The notes beneath the pieces are model-generated. The model made no database searches. It had not been told where the DNA came from and was given only the letters and a program-made list of their open reading frames with translations. This document shows, one piece after another, positions 8,880 through 17,664 of a stretch of DNA of 64,000 nt. The stretch comes from Marinimicrobium sp. C6131. Lineage in GTDB: Bacteria; Pseudomonadota; Gammaproteobacteria; Pseudomonadales; Cellvibrionaceae. The translations under genes and the position numbers were made by a program. The stretch spans positions 1,178,001 through 1,242,000 of the forward strand of contig NZ_CP110629.1 in assembly GCF_026153455.1 (NCBI RefSeq), read 5' to 3'. Position 1 is the stretch's first letter. Each line of letters starts with the position of its first letter.

Positions 8880-11800
8880 TCAGACGGTCTGGGTGGCCGT
8901 GTCCAGCTCCATCAGCACCTGATTGACGTAGGTCTGCAAGACACCCGGGGACTGCTCCAGCAGGTTGTCGATATCCCGGGTACCGGGCTTGGCATGATCC
9001 TTTTCCGCGACGTACCGCCGTGCGGCCGCTTCCAGCACCTGACTGAAGACCACCGGCGCGTCAAAGTAGGCGTCCGGGTTTGCCTCGCAATATCGGGTAA
9101 ACGCCGATAGCGTTTCCACGATGGCCGTTTTGTAGTAAGCCGGGTGAAGCTTTTGGGTCAGTCGGTCAATCAACTGGGCAAAACTTTCTTCCCCCGAAGT
9201 CATGGAGCTGCGCACCAGCTCGCAATCAAGCGTCGAGTCCTCACTGCCGCGATCGCCAAATTCGAGCACGGTGGCGTGAGACAGGCTCTGCCAGATGGCT
9301 TTCAGAAAGTCGTTGTCCAACCGTGTGACCAGCCCACGGGCCAGACGCCATTCAAACCAGTCCGCATCCAGCGCGTGGTACTGCTCAGCGGCCGTCCGCG
9401 GGATCGCGCCGGGCTCGGGTTTGCTTAGCTGAACTTCCTCGGTGAAGATGCGACGCTGGTAGGTAAGAATGTCCACCAGGCGCTGCATCACCGTCGACGG
9501 CGGCAGCAGGCCCAACTCATCCAGTGAGCAATAATCGTTACCCACGTGCCCCTGGCGCAGACACAGTTGCATGAAATTGTGCAGGTGAATCGAGCGCAGC
9601 CCATCGAACAGCTCGGGCCGGGTACGGACCAGGGTGCCGATCTGAGCCAACATTTCCTGTGCCAGGGTGCGCTCGACCGGATCCTTGTAGGTCCGCAAGA
9701 GGCCATTCATCAGTTCATCGTTGTCCAGGTGGGCACTGACAATGAATTCACGCTTTTTGTCTCCCAGCACGACCAGCAGGTGCCGCATGGCGAGCACCGA
9801 CAGGCTGCCGGCCAGGTCACTGTGAAAACGGTTCAGTGCCGCAAAGCAGTAGCGGGCCATCAACCAGTGATTCAGCTCGCGCGCGCGGCGGTACAGAATT
9901 TCCAGCCACTGCTGCAACGTCACCGGCTGAGCGTCGTGCTGGCCGACCAGGGCATCCAGGTCCCGATGGTGAATAAAACCGGCCAGTTGCTTCTGAAGTT
10001 CGATTTCCGATGCGTGCGGGAACGCGTCCCAGATCGCCTGGGCCTGCGGGTCGAGATCGTCCCACTCGATCAGACAATGGGAACAAGCACGGGGCGCCAG
10101 TGGCTCCAGTTTCACATCACGAATACTCAGTGCATTCACCCGGGAAGCGCGATAGGCGAGGTTGGCCGACGCATACCCGACATGCTCGTGTTCGGTGCGC
10201 AACTGCAGTGCGCGAATGGCCTCGAACAGAGTGTCAATATGAGGCATCTGACACAGGTCGTGGGTCATCAATAAGGTGAACACCGCGACTTCCTGATTGA
10301 TCCAGTGCTTGCGGATATGCTCGATTTCCTGCGCCAGGCTCTCGCTGAACCAACGGGCATCGTAGAGGCGGTAGTCCTCCTCTTCGCTTTGCAGCCACGA
10401 CAACGTCAGGTAGACCCTGCCGTTGATCTGGTAGGTCTGGGAGCTGGCCAGGCTCTGCAGCCGACGGGCCGGACGTCCGGTCAGTTTCAATGCGGCGTTG
10501 GCGCCCACCTGACCATAGGCCCGGACCAGCTCGGGCGCGGGCAGGGCCGTCAGTGGTTTGATTTCCTGAAGTGTTTCGGCAATCACACCGTGCTTGGAGA
10601 GAATGTCTTTGGTTATCTCGTTATCGGCCAACACCACCAGGGCAATATTCGATTTGATGAACTTGGTGGCCCGTCGGCGCAACGACAGAGGGTCCAGGTG
10701 ATCGGGCTCAAGCAGCCCTTCATGCATGATCAGACCGGTCCAGTAGAGACTCTGAGCCCAGACCAGCGGCACATTGTCGTTGGCCACCCGAGCCTGGGAG
10801 CCCGGCTGTTTCTTCTCCGCCGCAACGCGATCGTCCGGCAGGTAATACAGCTCAGGTAACAGCCCGATTCCGTCCACCTCAACCATCAACGACTCCAGTC
10901 GGTCCCGGTAGTGCCGAGCCGTTGACTCGTTGCCGTCGAACAGTGCCTGGATGTACAGGTAGGTGAAAAAAAGTGGCCACTCGGACTCGACATGCTCGAA
11001 ATTCGCCAGCTCCGAGTGCTCGTAATACAACCGGGAGGTTTCTTCCAGCACGGTCTGGTGGCCATCCCAGATAAACCGTTTGCAGCCATAGTGACCGCCG
11101 AGTTTGCCCAGAATTTCGTCACGGGTCCGGGTGACCAGTTTTTCCCGGCTGACGGCAAAAGCGGGGAAGCCGATGATGCTCAGAAGGGCACTGTCCACCT
11201 CCTTGGATACCGACTCCCTGGGCAACAGGGAGGCGAGGGTGGTCCGCGCCAGGGAAATGGCGTCGGCGACCACGTGAATCGTGGCCCGTTTGGGGCCATT
11301 GGGCCCGAACAGGTTAAAGCCGTCCAGCGCTTGCAGGGCGGCCTTCGCCATGCCCACTGAGCTGGCGTTGATCTCGGTTTTGCCGTTGTTGATCTTGTTG
11401 CCACGCTCCCAGATACCGTAATCCGGCGTGCGATAGGCACTGGAAATGTAGTACACCAGGTTCTGCACGAAATCCACCTCGCTGAAGGTGGTGACGATCC
11501 GCAAACCCGATGCGGTCATCTGCGCGAGCATCAGCAGGTACAGGGACGTCGCATCAATCTGCAAGTGGCCCCAGGCGTCATCGGCGACGACCGTGAGGCC
11601 GGTGGCCGTGTCGTATTTGGCGTGCAATGCATCCATCGGATCGAGGGACGACTTGAAAGTTTCGACTTTGTCTGACTGGCGCATCATCGACTGGAGCAAG
11701 CCGCGCATCAGTTTGATGGTTGCCTGCTCAAGCTGGTCGCTGCGATCCCGGTCCCCGGCGTGGCGCAGGGCCATGCCCAGGGCCCAGACGCAGATGATGG

Positions 11801-11954
11801 AATAGACATTATCCCGCACCCAGGCGTCCGTGTAATCGCCGTGATGGTTTACACTGGTGCTGGCCGGCAACAGCCCGGTCACCGGATGCTGGCGGCTGAG
11901 GATGACCGTATCGATTTCCTGAAACAGCTGGTTCAATACTGACTTGTTTTTCAT
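8880..11954 (-). CDS. GH15-type protein resembling phosphorylase kinase alpha/beta subunit
   Basis: A 1024-residue protein whose N-terminal half is an (alpha/alpha)6 barrel of glycoside hydrolase family 15. It opens with PVTGLLPASTSVNHHGDYTD and AWVRDNVYSIICVWALG, and later has DAWGHLQIDATSLYLLML and GIWERGNKINNGKTEINAS. These phrases are very close to those of the eukaryotic phosphorylase-b-kinase regulatory subunits, and the downstream part (from about residue 430) also follows that family. Bacterial members occur beside glycogen or trehalose genes; their activity is largely uncharacterised. In this window the glycogen cluster is 37 kb away. It converges on the lipoprotein gene. Whether it hydrolyses alpha-glucans or only binds them cannot be decided from sequence. 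Confidence 0.85.
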   Translation of the reverse strand: MKNKSVLNQLFQEIDTVILSRQHPVTGLLPASTSVNHHGDYTDAWVRDNVYSIICVWALGMALRHAGDRDRSDQLEQATIKLMRGLLQSMMRQSDKVETFKSSLDPMDALHAKYDTATGLTVVADDAWGHLQIDATSLYLLMLAQMTASGLRIVTTFSEVDFVQNLVYYISSAYRTPDYGIWERGNKINNGKTEINASSVGMAKAALQALDGFNLFGPNGPKRATIHVVADAISLARTTLASLLPRESVSKEVDSALLSIIGFPAFAVSREKLVTRTRDEILGKLGGHYGCKRFIWDGHQTVLEETSRLYYEHSELANFEHVESEWPLFFTYLYIQALFDGNESTARHYRDRLESLMVEVDGIGLLPELYYLPDDRVAAEKKQPGSQARVANDNVPLVWAQSLYWTGLIMHEGLLEPDHLDPLSLRRRATKFIKSNIALVVLADNEITKDILSKHGVIAETLQEIKPLTALPAPELVRAYGQVGANAALKLTGRPARRLQSLASSQTYQINGRVYLTLSWLQSEEEDYRLYDARWFSESLAQEIEHIRKHWINQEVAVFTLLMTHDLCQMPHIDTLFEAIRALQLRTEHEHVGYASANLAYRASRVNALSIRDVKLEPLAPRACSHCLIEWDDLDPQAQAIWDAFPHASEIELQKQLAGFIHHRDLDALVGQHDAQPVTLQQWLEILYRRARELNHWLMARYCFAALNRFHSDLAGSLSVLAMRHLLVVLGDKKREFIVSAHLDNDELMNGLLRTYKDPVERTLAQEMLAQIGTLVRTRPELFDGLRSIHLHNFMQLCLRQGHVGNDYCSLDELGLLPPSTVMQRLVDILTYQRRIFTEEVQLSKPEPGAIPRTAAEQYHALDADWFEWRLARGLVTRLDNDFLKAIWQSLSHATVLEFGDRGSEDSTLDCELVRSSMTSGEESFAQLIDRLTQKLHPAYYKTAIVETLSAFTRYCEANPDAYFDAPVVFSQVLEAAARRYVAEKDHAKPGTRDIDNLLEQSPGVLQTYVNQVLMELDTATQTV

Positions 11955-12140
11955 AGGGTTGCTTTACACCGCGTTGAGCAGGCAAGGAGAGCATGTTGTC
12001 ATTATATGAGTAGAACACACCCGTTGATATGACAATTTTTCACGCTGGCACAGGATTGACGTGACACCGGTTAAAAGCAGCATATTTCGTGCCCGAGACG
12101 CGTCAATCGACAGCGGGGCATGGGTTCCATTGAGGTACAC

Positions 12141-13820
12141 GTGACACTGACTTTCACTCCCGCATCGCTGGATGATCCGCTCTACTACCTGCGCAATTTC
12201 GACTGGGTACTCGGCTGGGTGCGACAGCGCTACGGCGATGTCCTGCCCCCGGCCGAACGCGGCTTCATCGACCAGGCCCTGGCGCTGCCCGAGGCCAGTC
12301 GCGGCCTGTTGGTGCGGATGGTGATGCGCAAGGGGGATCTGTTCCGACCGGAGACGCTCAATTACCCGGAACTCGCCCCATTTTCCGACGCCGCCGCCCC
12401 GCTGCAAGAGGCCCGCTGGCTGGTTGAGGACCCGGAGGTCAGCCTGGAAACGCTGTTCCGACTGCTTACCTGGCCGTCACTGAAAACCCTGTTGAGAAGC
12501 ACTCTGAACGCCCACGGTATACCGCCCAGCGCCCGTAAGGGCGAGGCGCTGGCGATTCTGCTGGGCGAGCCGGAGTCCGGGGACCTGATGCCGCGGCCGG
12601 CGTCCGGTTGGGGGTTATCGCCACAGGCGTTCGTTCAACTGACCGTCATGCCTCAATGCGACCGGCTGCGCTGGTTGTTCTTTGGTAATGGCTATCAGGA
12701 CTGGTCCGAGTTTGTACTGACCGAACTGGGCCTGTATCAATACGAGCCGGTCATTTTTGATGAGCGCTCCCGACCGGTGCATCGACGCACCGAACTGGAG
12801 ACCTTCTGGCGACTGCTCGAGTGCCGCCAACAGTGGCACCAGGACGAGTCGCCAGAGGCGATTCTTGAGCAATTGCCGCCCGAGCCGGAGGACCAGCCCT
12901 GGCTGGCCCGTCACTACCACCGCCTGCTGTTCAAAATGGCCCGTCACTGGGAGCGCACCGGGGAGCTGGAACGGGCCCGGAACGGCTACCAGCGCTCGAG
13001 CTATCCCGGGGCTCGCGGCCGGTTGCTGCGCGTGCTGGAACGCCTGGGACAACACCGGGCGGCGTTCGAGTTGGCGCAGGTGGCGCAACAGTCGCCGGAA
13101 AGCGAAGCCGAACGACAACAACTGGAGCGACTGGTGCCCCGATTAAGGCGCACCCTGACCGGCGAGCGCCAACGCCGCGCGGCGCCTCCCGAGGTGGCGG
13201 AAGTGCATTTGACGCTGCCCCAGGCGGCATCGGTGGAGCGGGCGGTCGCCACCCACTTGAGCACCCCGGAGACACCGGTGTACTACGCCGAAAACACCTT
13301 ACTGACCGGGTTGTTCGGTTTACTGATGTGGGACGCGGTGTTCGAGCCACTGCCGGGGGCTTTTTTTCACCCCTTCCAACGGGGCCCGGCGGACCTCTAC
13401 TGGCCGGATTTCGTCGAGCGCCGCGCGGCCCGCTTCGATACCCTGATGGCGCTGCTGAACAGCGGCGAGTACCGGGCGACCATTCTGGAGAATTTCGAGC
13501 GCAAGGCGGGGCGGCAGTCCCCCTTTGTTGCCTGGGGCGCACTGGACCGGGAACAGTTGACTCTGGCACTGGAGTGTATTCCCGCCTCGCACCTGACCCT
13601 GTGCTTTCAGCGTTTCCTGCAGGATCTCAAAGCCAACTGCGCCGGGCTACCGGACCTGATCCGGTTCTGGCCCCGCGAACGCCGCTATCATCTGCTGGAG
13701 GTCAAAGGCCCCGGGGACCGTTTGCAGGACAATCAGAAGCGCTGGCTGGCATTTTTTCAGCAACATCAGATGCCCGTCTCGGTGTGTTACGTACGCTGGA
13801 GTGACAACGCGGATGACTGA
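12141..13820 (+). CDS. VRR-NUC domain (FAN1-like) nuclease
   Basis: Structure-specific DNA nuclease candidate, about 559 residues. The C-terminal VRR-NUC domain is clear: LPDLIRFWPRERRYHLLEVK and GPGDRLQDNQKRWLAFF carry the catalytic D...EVK and downstream Q/W of the PD-(D/E)XK fold. The helical middle part matches the TPR-like and SAP-like regions of bacterial FAN1 homologues. The GTG at 12141 is preferred because GAGG lies five bases before it; an ATG at 12120 adds seven residues but has no ribosome site. The stop overlaps the helicase gene downstream by eight bases. By family it is expected to act on branched or crosslinked DNA with that helicase; this is inference. Confidence 0.85.
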   Translation: MTLTFTPASLDDPLYYLRNFDWVLGWVRQRYGDVLPPAERGFIDQALALPEASRGLLVRMVMRKGDLFRPETLNYPELAPFSDAAAPLQEARWLVEDPEVSLETLFRLLTWPSLKTLLRSTLNAHGIPPSARKGEALAILLGEPESGDLMPRPASGWGLSPQAFVQLTVMPQCDRLRWLFFGNGYQDWSEFVLTELGLYQYEPVIFDERSRPVHRRTELETFWRLLECRQQWHQDESPEAILEQLPPEPEDQPWLARHYHRLLFKMARHWERTGELERARNGYQRSSYPGARGRLLRVLERLGQHRAAFELAQVAQQSPESEAERQQLERLVPRLRRTLTGERQRRAAPPEVAEVHLTLPQAASVERAVATHLSTPETPVYYAENTLLTGLFGLLMWDAVFEPLPGAFFHPFQRGPADLYWPDFVERRAARFDTLMALLNSGEYRATILENFERKAGRQSPFVAWGALDREQLTLALECIPASHLTLCFQRFLQDLKANCAGLPDLIRFWPRERRYHLLEVKGPGDRLQDNQKRWLAFFQQHQMPVSVCYVRWSDNADD

Positions 13821-16095
13821 CACATCCTATACCGTCTCCGTTCGGGCTCTGTGCGAGTTCACCGCCAAGCGCGGCAGCCTGGACATGCGTTTTACGCCGT
13901 CACCCAGCGCCCGGGAGGGCGTGGAAGGGCACCTGTGGGTGACCCGTCGCCGTCCGGACCACTACCGGGCGGAAGTGCCCCTCAAGGGCCATTACAACAA
14001 CCTGACCGTGCGGGGCAGGGCGGACGGCTATGATCCCGAGCAGGGGCGCCTGGAAGAAATCAAGACCTTTCGCGGGAGCCTCGACTTGATTCCCGACAAT
14101 CATCGGGCCCTGCACTGGGCGCAAGCCAAAGTCTACGGGGCGCTTTTGTGCGAAATGGAGGGACTTGAATCGATCGAGTTGGCGTTGGTGTATTTCGACA
14201 TCGTCCGGCAAGAGGAGCACCACCTGACCGAACACTGGTCGGCGGACAAGCTGAAGGCCGAGTTCGAAATTCAGTGCGAGGCCTTTATCCTCTGGGCCGA
14301 ACAGGAACTCGCGCACCGGGAGCGACGTAATCTGGCGGCGATGGAGCTCCAGTTTCCGTACGTTGAGTTCCGTTCCGGCCAGCGTCCCCTTGCCGAAGCC
14401 GTCTATCAATCCGCCGCCACCGGTCGCTGCCTGCTCGCCGAGGCGCCCACAGGCACCGGAAAAACCCTCGGCACTCTGTTTCCGCTAATCAAAGCCCTGG
14501 CCACCCAGTCGCTGGATAAAGTGTTTTTCCTCACGGCCAAAACCCCCGGTCGCCAACTGGCTCTGGACGCTTTACAGACATTGGATTTGCCGGAGCTCAG
14601 AACGCTGGAACTGGTGGCTCGGGAAAAAAGCTGTGAACACCCGGATAAAGCCTGCCATGGCGATTCCTGCCCACTGGCAAAGGGCTTTTACGATCGTCTG
14701 CCCGAGGCGCGTCAAGCCGCCGCGCGGGAACGCTGCCTGAATCAGGCGCGGTTGCGCGAGATTGCCCTTGCCCATGAGCTGTGTCCCTATTATCTGAGTC
14801 AGGAGATGGCCCGCTGGAGCGACGTCATCATCGGTGATTACAACTACTATTTCGACCAGAGTGCCATGCTTTTCGCGCTGACCCAGACCCACCAATGGCG
14901 CACCGCGCTGTTAGTGGATGAGGCTCACAACCTGATTGAACGCGCCCGGGGCATGTACTCGGCGGAGCTGGATCAACAGCGCTTCCGACGCACCAAAAAG
15001 CAGGCGCCGAAAGCGCTGAAATCCCGCCTGGAGTCACTCAACCGCAGTTGGAACGAGTTCAATCAATCCTTGCCGGAGGGGCGGGACACCATTTTGCAGA
15101 GTGAACCGCCGGAAGCGCTGATCGGTCAACTGCAACTGACCGCGGCGGCGATCACCGATTACCTCGCCGAGCATCCCTTTGCCCTGGACAGCGAACTGAT
15201 GCAATTTTATTTCGACGCGCTGCAGTTCCTGAGAATCGCCGAACTGTTTGATGAGCGTGATTTTCTGTGCGACATCGAATGGCGCAGGCCGCCCCAAGGA
15301 AACGTCCGCCGCGGGGCGCGCCGGGGAACAGTCATCAACCCACGCAACCTGATTCCCGCCGCCCAACTCAAGCCCCGGTTCGAGGGCAGCCACAGCGCGA
15401 CGCTGTTTTCCGCAACCCTGAACCCGGCGCGCTATTACTGCGATTTGCTGGGCCTGCCGGACAACTCCGTGGCGATGGCCATGCCGTCCCCCTTCAGCGC
15501 GGACCAGTTGACTGTTCATACTCACCGCCAACTGTCCACCCGCTACCATGACCGCGCGCAATCCATTGCACCCATCGCCGATCTTATTGCTGAGCAATAT
15601 CACCGGCAGACGGGAAATTATCTCGCGTTTTTCAGCAGCTACGACTATCTGCAACAGGTGCACGAACACCTGGATGTCCATTACCCCGACGTCCCCACCT
15701 GGGCACAGGAACGGAAAATGAACGAAGCCGCTCGCGCCGCGTTTCTCGCCGCTTTTCAGGAACACAGCAGCGGTGTCGGGTTTGCGGTACTGGGCGGCGC
15801 CTTCGGGGAAGGTATCGATCTTCCCGGCAAACGACTGATCGGCGCTTTTGTCGCAACACTCGGACTACCCCAAATGAATCCGACCAACAATGCGCTTAAG
15901 CAGCGGCTGGAAGAACAGTTCGGCCAGGGCTACGACTACGCCTACCTGTACCCCGGCCTGCGCAAAGTGGTGCAGGCCGCGGGCCGCGTGATCCGCGGAG
16001 AGGGCGATACCGGCGTGATACATCTGATTGACGACCGCTTCGCCCAACCGGGCATTCGCCGTCTGTTACCCGACTGGTGGGCATTGGAGCAGTAG
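13813..16095 (+). CDS. XPD/DinG-type Fe-S helicase with N-terminal PD-(D/E)XK nuclease-like domain
   Basis: A superfamily 2 DNA helicase of about 760 residues. The first 170 residues form a PD-(D/E)XK (Cas4/RecB-like) module: GRADGYD and LEEIKTFRG carry the Asp and E-x-K. The helicase has Walker A APTGTGKT, four cysteines (SCEH, KACH, DSCP, ELCPYY) suited to a 4Fe-4S cluster, the DEAH box LLVDEAHN and motif VI QAAGRVIRGEGDTG. The ATG at 13813 overlaps the stop of the VRR-NUC gene; a GTG at 13801 is in frame too. Coupled translation with a FAN1-like nuclease argues for a two-gene DNA-repair module. Confidence 0.9.
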   Translation: MTDTSYTVSVRALCEFTAKRGSLDMRFTPSPSAREGVEGHLWVTRRRPDHYRAEVPLKGHYNNLTVRGRADGYDPEQGRLEEIKTFRGSLDLIPDNHRALHWAQAKVYGALLCEMEGLESIELALVYFDIVRQEEHHLTEHWSADKLKAEFEIQCEAFILWAEQELAHRERRNLAAMELQFPYVEFRSGQRPLAEAVYQSAATGRCLLAEAPTGTGKTLGTLFPLIKALATQSLDKVFFLTAKTPGRQLALDALQTLDLPELRTLELVAREKSCEHPDKACHGDSCPLAKGFYDRLPEARQAAARERCLNQARLREIALAHELCPYYLSQEMARWSDVIIGDYNYYFDQSAMLFALTQTHQWRTALLVDEAHNLIERARGMYSAELDQQRFRRTKKQAPKALKSRLESLNRSWNEFNQSLPEGRDTILQSEPPEALIGQLQLTAAAITDYLAEHPFALDSELMQFYFDALQFLRIAELFDERDFLCDIEWRRPPQGNVRRGARRGTVINPRNLIPAAQLKPRFEGSHSATLFSATLNPARYYCDLLGLPDNSVAMAMPSPFSADQLTVHTHRQLSTRYHDRAQSIAPIADLIAEQYHRQTGNYLAFFSSYDYLQQVHEHLDVHYPDVPTWAQERKMNEAARAAFLAAFQEHSSGVGFAVLGGAFGEGIDLPGKRLIGAFVATLGLPQMNPTNNALKQRLEEQFGQGYDYAYLYPGLRKVVQAAGRVIRGEGDTGVIHLIDDRFAQPGIRRLLPDWWALEQ

Positions 16096-16219
16096 GGGGT
16101 AAAGCGAGAACTGAGGTCCTGCGGACCTTGCAATAAGATGATAAATGTGCCATTTTGGTGACTTATTGGCCGCTGTACTTCCGTAGCAGCGTCAAACACA
16201 ACAATTATTACAATAAACC

Positions 16220-17548
16220 ATGAATCAGAAGAGTCGCCATACATCACAGGGGCTTCTCCGCCGGATCGGTCCAAGATTCGGCACCGAGGCTATGGTCCTG
16301 CTGTTCGCGCTCATCAGCGTTGCGTTGATGGCCTGGCAGCACTGGGGAATGAACCTGGTCATGCCCATCGCGTCAGAGAACGGCAATCCCGGCTGGGTGG
16401 AGGATGACCGCTCCGAGAATGGAAACTCCATTGTGCAGTACCAGCAGAACGACGCCTATCACATGCAATGCGAAATACGCACTGCCATCACCTATCCGTT
16501 TTGCAACCTGTTTACCGCCCTTAACCCCGAAGACCGAGGTGTGGATCTCACGCAATACACCACCCTGCACCTGGACCTGTCGCACCAGTCGTCGACTCGA
16601 GACAGTCTGCGTGTATACCTGAACCACTTCTTTGCGCCCGAAGATCAGATCTGGTTTCCCTACAAAAGCAACCAGCAGGTGATCAACCCCCGTGAGGGAC
16701 GCCACTCTTACACGCTCAAGCTGGACGAGTTTTACGTTCCGCCCTGGTGGGTCTATGCCAGTGACCTGCCACCGAAGCAAACCACTCCGCAGTTGACCAA
16801 CGTTCGTCACCTGGTGCTGTCTACCGGCGACAGCTCGATCCCTCGTGAGGTGAGCCTGATTCTTCATCACGCCGAACTGAGAGGCAAACGAATTTCCGCC
16901 AATGCCCTGTATCGAGGCCTCATCTGGGCCTGGATGCTGATGGCGCTGCTGTATTTTTCCTATCGCGCCATTCGGTACAGTCGCGAGGCCAGGACCAAGC
17001 ACGCTGAAACCGAACAGCTCCGCTCCCTCAACCGGTTGCTGGACCTGAAGAGCAAACGGTTTGAAGACCTGGCGACCCATGACCCCCTGACCGGGCTGTA
17101 CAACCGCGCCGGGCTTCGCCCGCACCTTCAGGAAGCCGTAGCCGACTACAAGAGAAAGCAGCAACCTTTTTCGATATTGATGATCGACCTGGATCACTTC
17201 AAGCCGATCAATGATACCTACGGTCATGAAGAGGGCGACCGTATTCTGGCGGCCTTTGCCCGCATGGTTTCCGATCGGTGCCGGCAGAGTGACATACCCG
17301 CTCGCTGGGGTGGGGAGGAATTTGTGGTGGTGTGCAAGAACTCCACCGCTGAAGCGGCCGGGGTGTTGGCGGAAGACCTTTGTCGGGCGACCCGGGAAGC
17401 CAGACTGGGGGAGGGCTATGTCGTCACTTGCTCAATCGGGGTTGCCCAGGCTCGCGGCCCCGATGTGGGAGCGTTGTTCCGAAGCGCGGATGAGGCATTA
17501 TACCGGGCGAAAAACGGTGGGCGCGATCAGGTGATGACAAGTTCATGA
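16220..17548 (+). CDS. Membrane diguanylate cyclase with periplasmic sensor domain
   Basis: Makes cyclic di-GMP from two GTP. It has 442 residues: TM1 at about 22-45, a periplasmic beta-rich domain (about 46-230) with the look of a carbohydrate-binding or galactose-binding fold, TM2 at about 234-253, a short coiled coil, and a GGDEF domain (about 285-440). The active site reads RWGGEEF, and RQSD lies five residues before it, the standard product-inhibition I-site, so the enzyme should be active and feedback-controlled. There is no EAL domain. The ligand of the sensor part is unknown; the fructanase gene downstream is suggestive only. Confidence 0.9.
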   Translation: MNQKSRHTSQGLLRRIGPRFGTEAMVLLFALISVALMAWQHWGMNLVMPIASENGNPGWVEDDRSENGNSIVQYQQNDAYHMQCEIRTAITYPFCNLFTALNPEDRGVDLTQYTTLHLDLSHQSSTRDSLRVYLNHFFAPEDQIWFPYKSNQQVINPREGRHSYTLKLDEFYVPPWWVYASDLPPKQTTPQLTNVRHLVLSTGDSSIPREVSLILHHAELRGKRISANALYRGLIWAWMLMALLYFSYRAIRYSREARTKHAETEQLRSLNRLLDLKSKRFEDLATHDPLTGLYNRAGLRPHLQEAVADYKRKQQPFSILMIDLDHFKPINDTYGHEEGDRILAAFARMVSDRCRQSDIPARWGGEEFVVVCKNSTAEAAGVLAEDLCRATREARLGEGYVVTCSIGVAQARGPDVGALFRSADEALYRAKNGGRDQVMTSS

Positions 17549-17664
17549 TTCGCGCGGGCCGCCTGATCTCTGGTGGCATCAAACTCTGGATCAACGCCTG
17601 ATTTGACCTTAAATCACTGTGTGTGACAAACTCGGCGCTATTAATTCAATAACAGGACAGCGCC

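Noticed and set aside
9546..10274. 242-residue frame on the plus strand
   Set aside because: Antisense to the GH15-type gene, which has clear motifs through the same bases.
12931..13569. 212-residue frame rich in Pro/Arg/Ala
   Set aside because: Antisense to the VRR-NUC gene; composition reflects the GC-rich opposite strand.
15034..15765. 243-residue frame on the minus strand
   Set aside because: Antisense shadow of the helicase gene, whose motifs are complete.
16114..16128. AGGTCC-TGC-GGACCT hairpin after the helicase gene
   Set aside because: The stem is only six bases and no T run follows; it could be chance in GC-rich DNA.
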